Source: JAGXKT01 sp964531695 (lineage in GTDB: Bacteria > Planctomycetota > Phycisphaerae > SM23-33). From it: DNA of 64,000 nt. Every line of letters starts with the position of its first letter. The stretch's first letter is position 1. Both the position numbers and the translations under genes were made by a program. The stretch is from assembly GCA_964531695.1 (NCBI GenBank), contig CAZHEH010000002.1, forward strand, positions 124,001 through 188,000, written 5' to 3'. The notes beneath the pieces are model-generated. The model saw only the letters and a program-made list of their open reading frames with translations. It had not been told where the DNA came from and ran no database searches. Of this stretch, positions 59,490-64,000 are shown piece after piece.

Positions 59490-61091
59490 CTAGAACTCCT
59501 CGTAGGTATTGGGCTGCGGGTCGACGAGGTACTTCTTCTTGACCCCCAGCGGGATCACGTTGTCGGGGTCGGGGGTCAGGTGGACGTTGTCGCTGCTGCC
59601 ATTGAGGTTGCCGATGTTGGACCCGCAGACGCCGCCGCCGGTGAGCCAGTTCACGCCCTGGCCCATGATGATGTTGCCCTCCTCGTCGACGATCTCGGCC
59701 ATGGAGATCACGGTCCCGTGGACGGAGATGTCGTTATAGAGGTCGACGACGCCGCCGACGACGAGCCCGCAGACGTCGGAATCACCTTCGCCGCCGCCGC
59801 CCTCGGAGCCGCCGATATTCACGTTGTAGTTGGGGGCCATCAGCGTCACGCCGCCGAGGGCCTCCTGGATCATGCTGGTCTTGAACTCCGTGTTCCCCCG
59901 GAACTCCATGGAGTTGTAGTCCCACCGCATCTTCTTGGGCACGCCGGTGATGATGGGGCCCTCGAAGGTGCAGTTCTCGAAGACCACGCCGTTCTGGTTG
60001 CTCGAGGTCGGGTTGTCCGTGGATTCATCGACCTCGATGTAGGTGATGCCCGTGAAGGTGCAGTTCTTGAAGTGCGGGTTCGTGCCCGGCGCGACGCGGA
60101 TGTTGTGAAGCGCCGGCTTGGTGGTGCCGTCGTGGCCCTCCCACTTGTCGCCGCTGAGGCCCCACATGCCCAAGCTCACGTTGGTGGCGTCGGGGTCGGG
60201 GAGGGCGTCGGCGCTGGTCATGTCCCTGAGCGGCGAGGTGTCGAAGTCCTCGGTGTTCAGGCCCGCCATGTCCGGCTCGTCGTAGGAGACCGAATCGGCG
60301 AGGTTCTGCTGCGAGGGGTTGTCCGAATCGATCCCGTTGGTGAAGTCGGAATCGCCCTTGCCGGGGTCGCCCTCGAAGTCGGTGGAACTCAGCGACGTGC
60401 CGAGGGTGCCGTTGACCCAGCCGTCGGAGCCGAGGTCGATGTCCAGCGGCATGGTGCCGTGGTTGCGGTAGCGCTCGTTCGGGTCGTTCTCGATGGGGAT
60501 GAGCTGCCGGCCCCACGTGCTCTGCATCGGGCCGTTGATGTTGACGTCGCCGCGGGCGATGATGCGCACCGAGCTGGCGCAGGCGTAGTGCAGCAAGCTC
60601 TTGTCCACCTGCACGTCGAACCGCATGCCCACCGTCCGCTCCAGGCCGCCCGAGTGCCCGGTCACCTTGAGTTGCAGTTCGGTCGGCTTGTCGTCCTCGT
60701 CGGTGGCCGAGACGTAGACGAGGAAGTCGCACGTCTGCTCATCCGGCAGGTCCACGGCCGTGACGGTCACCTCCTGTCCCGTGTTCACGACGATGTTGTC
60801 GGGCAGCTCTGCGACGAAATGCTCGTACACCGTGTCGAGCATGTCGGGCAGCTCGGTCAGGGTCGGCTCGCTTCGGCAGTCGCGCAGGATCAGCACGGCG
60901 TAGGACAAGCCGCTCTCGGCCGCCATGCGGGCCTGGATGCTGTGCCGCCAGTTCGTGCCCTGCTGGGCGCGCATGTCGCTGACGGCCATCATGCCGACGG
61001 CCAGCGTCGTCAGCACCGTCAGCAGGATCACCGACAGAACCGACGCGATGCCTCTTCGCCTCCGCGATCTCGGGTTCGGCCGTGCTGTCAT
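59490..61091 (-). CDS. PilX-like pilus assembly protein
   Basis: A 533-residue protein. A basic N-terminus and RRGIASVLSVILLTVLTTLA helix resemble PilX-type proteins of type IV pilus systems (ending of the helix VGMMAVSDMRA). The long outside part has repeated Asp/Asn-rich segments and probable beta-helix stretches (NCTFTGITYIEVDE, VVFENCTFEGPIITG). ATG 61091 has an AGGAGG ribosome-binding site. Confidence 0.8.
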   Translation of the reverse strand: MTARPNPRSRRRRGIASVLSVILLTVLTTLAVGMMAVSDMRAQQGTNWRHSIQARMAAESGLSYAVLILRDCRSEPTLTELPDMLDTVYEHFVAELPDNIVVNTGQEVTVTAVDLPDEQTCDFLVYVSATDEDDKPTELQLKVTGHSGGLERTVGMRFDVQVDKSLLHYACASSVRIIARGDVNINGPMQSTWGRQLIPIENDPNERYRNHGTMPLDIDLGSDGWVNGTLGTSLSSTDFEGDPGKGDSDFTNGIDSDNPSQQNLADSVSYDEPDMAGLNTEDFDTSPLRDMTSADALPDPDATNVSLGMWGLSGDKWEGHDGTTKPALHNIRVAPGTNPHFKNCTFTGITYIEVDESTDNPTSSNQNGVVFENCTFEGPIITGVPKKMRWDYNSMEFRGNTEFKTSMIQEALGGVTLMAPNYNVNIGGSEGGGGEGDSDVCGLVVGGVVDLYNDISVHGTVISMAEIVDEEGNIIMGQGVNWLTGGGVCGSNIGNLNGSSDNVHLTPDPDNVIPLGVKKKYLVDPQPNTYEEF

Positions 61092-61137
61092 GGTCCACCT
61101 CCTGCCCGGCGGGGCTGCCGTGCCGGGCCTGTGCACA

Positions 61138-61695
61138 TCATTCGTCGCTGCCGCGCGTCACGAGCCACCCGGAGGTCATCACGGCCTTGTCGCCGTGGCG
61201 GATCGTGACGGTCACGTACACCACGTCGCTGCCCCCCGCAGAGACCGACTGGTCGAGGTCCGCGGGATCCCTCCAGTCGAGCTGGAATTCCTGCGACCAG
61301 TCGCTCATCAGGTAGATGTCGTAGCCCTGGCCGTCGTGCGGCGGGCTGTACGTGACGCCTTCGCCGTCTTCCCCGATCAGGTCGTCGAGGTCGTCCACGA
61401 AGTCCTGCGGATCGGAGCCGTCCGGGCCCGGAGGGTTGCCCATGTCCCCGTCGTCCTGATCCTGGAAGGGCAGGTCCAGCGTCCATTCCCGGGCCTCCTG
61501 AACCAGGAGGGTCGCCTGCGTGATCTCGCGGCTCGTGTCGTTGACGCGCGCGGAAGAGCCGGCCGCCACCACCAGGGCCGTTACGCCGATGCCGATCACC
61601 GCGACGGCGACGGACACCTCGACAAGTGTCATCCCCCGGCGACGAGCGGCGTGACGCGAGCGGCCGCGAATGCTGCATGCGTGCCACTGGTACAT
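61138..61695 (-). CDS. PilV/GspI-like pseudopilin
   Basis: A 185-residue protein with prepilin-like RRRGMTLVEVSVAVAVIGIG, where the residue after Gly is Met rather than Phe. The rest is Asp-rich with FQDQDDGDMGNPPGPDG. Good GAGGTGAGG ribosome-binding site. Member of the pilT-pilC-pilV-pilX-gspJ order. Confidence 0.85.
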   Translation of the reverse strand: MYQWHACSIRGRSRHAARRRGMTLVEVSVAVAVIGIGVTALVVAAGSSARVNDTSREITQATLLVQEAREWTLDLPFQDQDDGDMGNPPGPDGSDPQDFVDDLDDLIGEDGEGVTYSPPHDGQGYDIYLMSDWSQEFQLDWRDPADLDQSVSAGGSDVVYVTVTIRHGDKAVMTSGWLVTRGSDE

Positions 61696-61767
61696 AACCT
61701 CACCTCAGCTCCCTCCCATCGTGGAATATACGATTCACGGACCCTCATCGGCTGTGGGAATCGCGCC

Positions 61768-62991
61768 TTATTCCTTGACGAGACTGGACAGTTTGAAGAT
61801 CGGCAGGATGATGCTCATCGCGATGAAGCCGACGAGGGCACCCATGATGACGATCATCAGCGGCTCGATCATGGCCGTGACGGCCTTGATCGTGCTCCGC
61901 AGCTCCTTGGAGTAGAATTCGGAGACGTCCTGGAGCACCTCGCCGAGCTTGCCGGAGTCCTCGCCCGCGGCGATCATCTGGATGACGTTCAGGGGCAGCA
62001 GCGGCTGTCGGGAGAGCGGCTCGGCGATCTTGCTGCCCTCCTTGACGGACTCGTGTACGGACATCCACATGCGGCTGTGGACGGTGTTTCCGGAGACCTT
62101 GGCGGTGATGCCCAGCGTCTCGAGCATGGGCACGCCGGCGGTGATCAGCTCGCCCATCGTGTGCAGCCCGCGCGTGATGTACAGCGCCCGGAACATGCGG
62201 CTGAACAGCGGGAACTTCAGCTTCGCGCGGTCCCAGTATTCGCGTCCGATGGGCGTGCGGATGCCCCAGACGAACCCGACGCCCAGGACGACGACGGCGC
62301 CGACCAGGAAGTGCCAGCTCGTCCGCATGAACTCGCTGATTTTCATCAGCGCAAGCGTCGGCGTCGGCAGCAGGGCCTCCTTGGAGGAGAACAGCTCGGT
62401 GAACTTCGGCAGCACGAAGGTCAGCAGGAAGATCGTGGTCCCGACGGCCATGATGGCGATGATGGCGGGGTAGATCATCGCCCCGCGGACCATGCGGCGG
62501 GTCTCCATCTGCTGGTCGAGGTAGTCGGCGATGCGCTCCAGCATGTCGCCGAAGTTGCCGGACAGCTCGGAGGCCCGGACCATGTTGATGTACAGCGGGC
62601 CGAAGACCTTCGGGTAGCGCGCCAGGGCGTCGGAGAAGCTCCGTCCGGACTCGACGTCCGACTTGATCTGATGAAGCATCTTCTGGAACTTGACGTTCTC
62701 GACCTGGTCGGCCACACCCTCCAGGGCCGTGCGGATGTTGATGCCGGCCTTGATCATCACGGCGAGCTGGTTGGTGAAGCCGTGAACGTCCTTGAGCCCC
62801 GGACCGGTCTGGATGTTCACGCTGCGCAGGGCGCCGAGGACGCTCTGCGCGCCGCCGGCGGGGCTGACGCTGAGCAGGTAGCCGCTGCGGTTGCGGAGCA
62901 TCGCGGTGGCCTCGTTCACCGATCGCGCCTGAACCGTGCCGGTGCTGACGGCCCCGCTTGCCTCTCTCAGTTCGTACTTGAAGCTTCCCAT
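61768..62991 (-). CDS. PilC/GspF-like inner membrane platform protein
   Basis: A 407-residue polytopic platform protein of the type IV pilus/type II secretion machine. Two T2SSF domains (about residues 68-190 and 270-392) are seen: FTNQLAVMIKAGINIRTALE, FGPLYINMVRASELSGNFGDML, and GLHTMGELITAGVPMLETLG, MIAAGEDSGKLGEVLQDVSE, with helices TTIFLLTFVLPKF and IEPLMIVIMGALVGFIAMSI. ATG 62991. Confidence 0.95.
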   Translation of the reverse strand: MGSFKYELREASGAVSTGTVQARSVNEATAMLRNRSGYLLSVSPAGGAQSVLGALRSVNIQTGPGLKDVHGFTNQLAVMIKAGINIRTALEGVADQVENVKFQKMLHQIKSDVESGRSFSDALARYPKVFGPLYINMVRASELSGNFGDMLERIADYLDQQMETRRMVRGAMIYPAIIAIMAVGTTIFLLTFVLPKFTELFSSKEALLPTPTLALMKISEFMRTSWHFLVGAVVVLGVGFVWGIRTPIGREYWDRAKLKFPLFSRMFRALYITRGLHTMGELITAGVPMLETLGITAKVSGNTVHSRMWMSVHESVKEGSKIAEPLSRQPLLPLNVIQMIAAGEDSGKLGEVLQDVSEFYSKELRSTIKAVTAMIEPLMIVIMGALVGFIAMSIILPIFKLSSLVKE

Positions 62992-63005
62992 GGTTCCGAT
63001 CCCGT

Positions 63006-64000
63006 CTACGCCGCCTGGATCGCCCGCCCGAGGGACTCGGGGTGCACGGCCCGGGCGATCGCCTGTTCCTGCGTGATGAGCCCGTTGAGGTAGAGCGCCT
63101 TGATGGACTCGTCGAGCGTCTGCATCCCTACGCGCCGATTCGTGGCGATGATGTTGGGGATTTCGTGAATCCGGTTCTCGCGGACGCAGCTTCGCACGGC
63201 CGGGTTGCACAGCATCACCTCGCAGCCGGGGACCATGCCGGCCACGTCCTGACGCTTGAACAGCGTCATCGACACGACGGCCTGCAGGGTGTTCGAGAGC
63301 ATGGAGCGGATCTGGTTTTGCTGCTCGGCCGGGTAGATGTCGATGATCCGTTCGATGGTCTGCGAGGCGTTCTGGGTGTGCAGCGTGGAGAGCACCAGGT
63401 GGCCCGTCTCGGCGGCGGTGATGGCTGCCGAGGTCGTCTCCAGGTCGCGCATCTCGCCGACGAGGATGATGTCCGGGTCCTGCCGGAGGGCATGCCGCAG
63501 GCCGCTGGCGAAGGTGGGCACGTCGCTGCCGACCTCTCGCTGCTCGATGACGCACAGGTCGTTGCGCAGCTCGTACTCCATCGGGTCCTCGAGCGTGATG
63601 ACGTGGTACTGGTACTTGTGGTTCATCGCGTCGATGAGCGAGGCCAGCGTGGTGCTCTTGCCGCTGCCGGTCTGCCCGGTGACGAGCACCAGCCCGCGCG
63701 GCAGGTCGACGAAGCGCGTGATCACGGGCGGCAGGTTCAGCTCGTGCAGCTCGGGCACCTTGTTGGGGATGGCCCGGAAGGCCACGGCCAGCGAGTCGCG
63801 CTGGTAGTGGGCGTTGACGCGGAAGCGCCCCAGCCCCTCGACCTGGAGGGAGAAGTCGTGGTCGCGCTTGTCGGCCAGCGAGGCGAAGCGCCGCTCGCCC
63901 AGCACGCCCTTGCAGAACACCTCGATCTCGTCCGCGGGCATCGCGGGGTAGCCATGGGCGGGCTCCAGCACCGTGTGAATGCGAAACAGCGGGGGCATGC
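63006..64000 (-). CDS. PilT-type twitching/retraction ATPase (5' partial)
   Basis: The gene runs off the right edge of the window; the first about 25-30 residues are missing. The remaining about 331 residues are a PilT/PilU type ATPase: PPLFRIHTVLEP, Walker A GQTGSGKSTTL, Asp box ITLEDPMEYEL, Walker B DPDIILVGEMRDLET, His box ETGHLVLSTLHTQNA. The AGEMRD form (here VGEMRD) points to PilT-like retraction motors rather than the GspE secretion ATPase. It is the first gene of the leftward pil operon. Confidence 0.92.
   Translation of the reverse strand, partial: MPPLFRIHTVLEPAHGYPAMPADEIEVFCKGVLGERRFASLADKRDHDFSLQVEGLGRFRVNAHYQRDSLAVAFRAIPNKVPELHELNLPPVITRFVDLPRGLVLVTGQTGSGKSTTLASLIDAMNHKYQYHVITLEDPMEYELRNDLCVIEQREVGSDVPTFASGLRHALRQDPDIILVGEMRDLETTSAAITAAETGHLVLSTLHTQNASQTIERIIDIYPAEQQNQIRSMLSNTLQAVVSMTLFKRQDVAGMVPGCEVMLCNPAVRSCVRENRIHEIPNIIATNRRVGMQTLDESIKALYLNGLITQEQAIARAVHPESLGRAIQAA

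Noticed and set aside
59070..61208. A 712-codon open frame antisense to the pseudopilin genes
   Set aside because: Composition is a mirror of the minus-strand genes, with no recognisable motif; the minus-strand proteins have prepilin signals and ribosome-binding sites.

Overview
The window is GC-rich chromosomal DNA from a bacterium that looks like a member of the Planctomycetota, perhaps near the Phycisphaerae. The basis is the combination of PEP-CTERM proteins ending in VPEP...RRRR tails, a dockerin-bearing PEP-CTERM protein, pseudopilins with the IAIIALLVSILLPSL N-terminus and an H-x9-DG motif, zinc-ribbon proteins joined to proline/glutamine-rich linkers, and GTG/ATG starts tightly overlapping upstream stops. 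The class is an inference. Two runs of exactly 100 N (32427-32526, 39682-39781) mark scaffold gaps. Both fall inside tandem repeats, so this is a draft assembly.

Layout. 1-17.3 kb is mostly housekeeping: a 5'-truncated ispD, a YfcE-like phosphodiesterase, pyruvate kinase coupled to a GT-C membrane glycosyltransferase, a cold-shock protein with a long leader, a GT9 glycosyltransferase coupled to mnmA, a YqaA-like membrane protein, YjbQ, a TIGR03960-type radical SAM protein, a GxxExxY protein, PyrK, the argH-thiL-tsaE-argB run, NikR and a methyltransferase.

17.3-29.4 kb is the most interesting part, a zinc-homeostasis region. On the + strand a dockerin/PEP-CTERM protein, a strong hairpin, a pseudopilin and a ZnuA-ZnuC-ZnuB ABC importer run together. 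On the - strand, divergent from a Zur-like Fur-family repressor, lie a His/Cys-rich DUF2946-like protein, an all3515-type (Zur-repressed) PEP-CTERM protein, a second strong hairpin, a second pseudopilin and a second His-rich PEP-CTERM protein. The order PEP-CTERM, hairpin, pseudopilin is therefore repeated in both arms. A palindromic operator sits inside overlapping divergent promoters upstream of zur. A perfect parS site (23213-23228) lies between the two arms.

29.4-33.1 kb is an accessory zone: a decayed recombinase-associated gene, a HEAT-repeat lipoprotein, a GIY-YIG protein, tandem repeats with a gap, a perfect 18-bp hairpin, and the tmRNA gene. 33.2-37.7 kb holds rpsP-trmD-rplS (without rimM) and yraN, then a lipoprotein serpin and tatD. 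37.9-40.3 kb has a MoxR ATPase followed by 69/70-bp tandem repeats on both sides of an IS200-like Y1 transposase, then tRNA-Gln. 40.4-47.1 kb is a classic run: single-domain glmU, prs, rplY, pth, rpsF-ssb-rpsR-rplI-dnaB. 47.2-58.8 kb is mostly on the - strand: two proteins sharing a previously unnamed C-terminal domain, an amber-interrupted small gene, ruvA/ruvB, an STN-like exported protein, a NUDIX protein with hemB, a kinase-like/NDT-like fusion and a TlpA thioredoxin. 58.9-64 kb is a type IV pilus/type II secretion operon read leftwards (pilT-like, pilC/gspF-like, three pseudopilin-type proteins), truncated by the window end.
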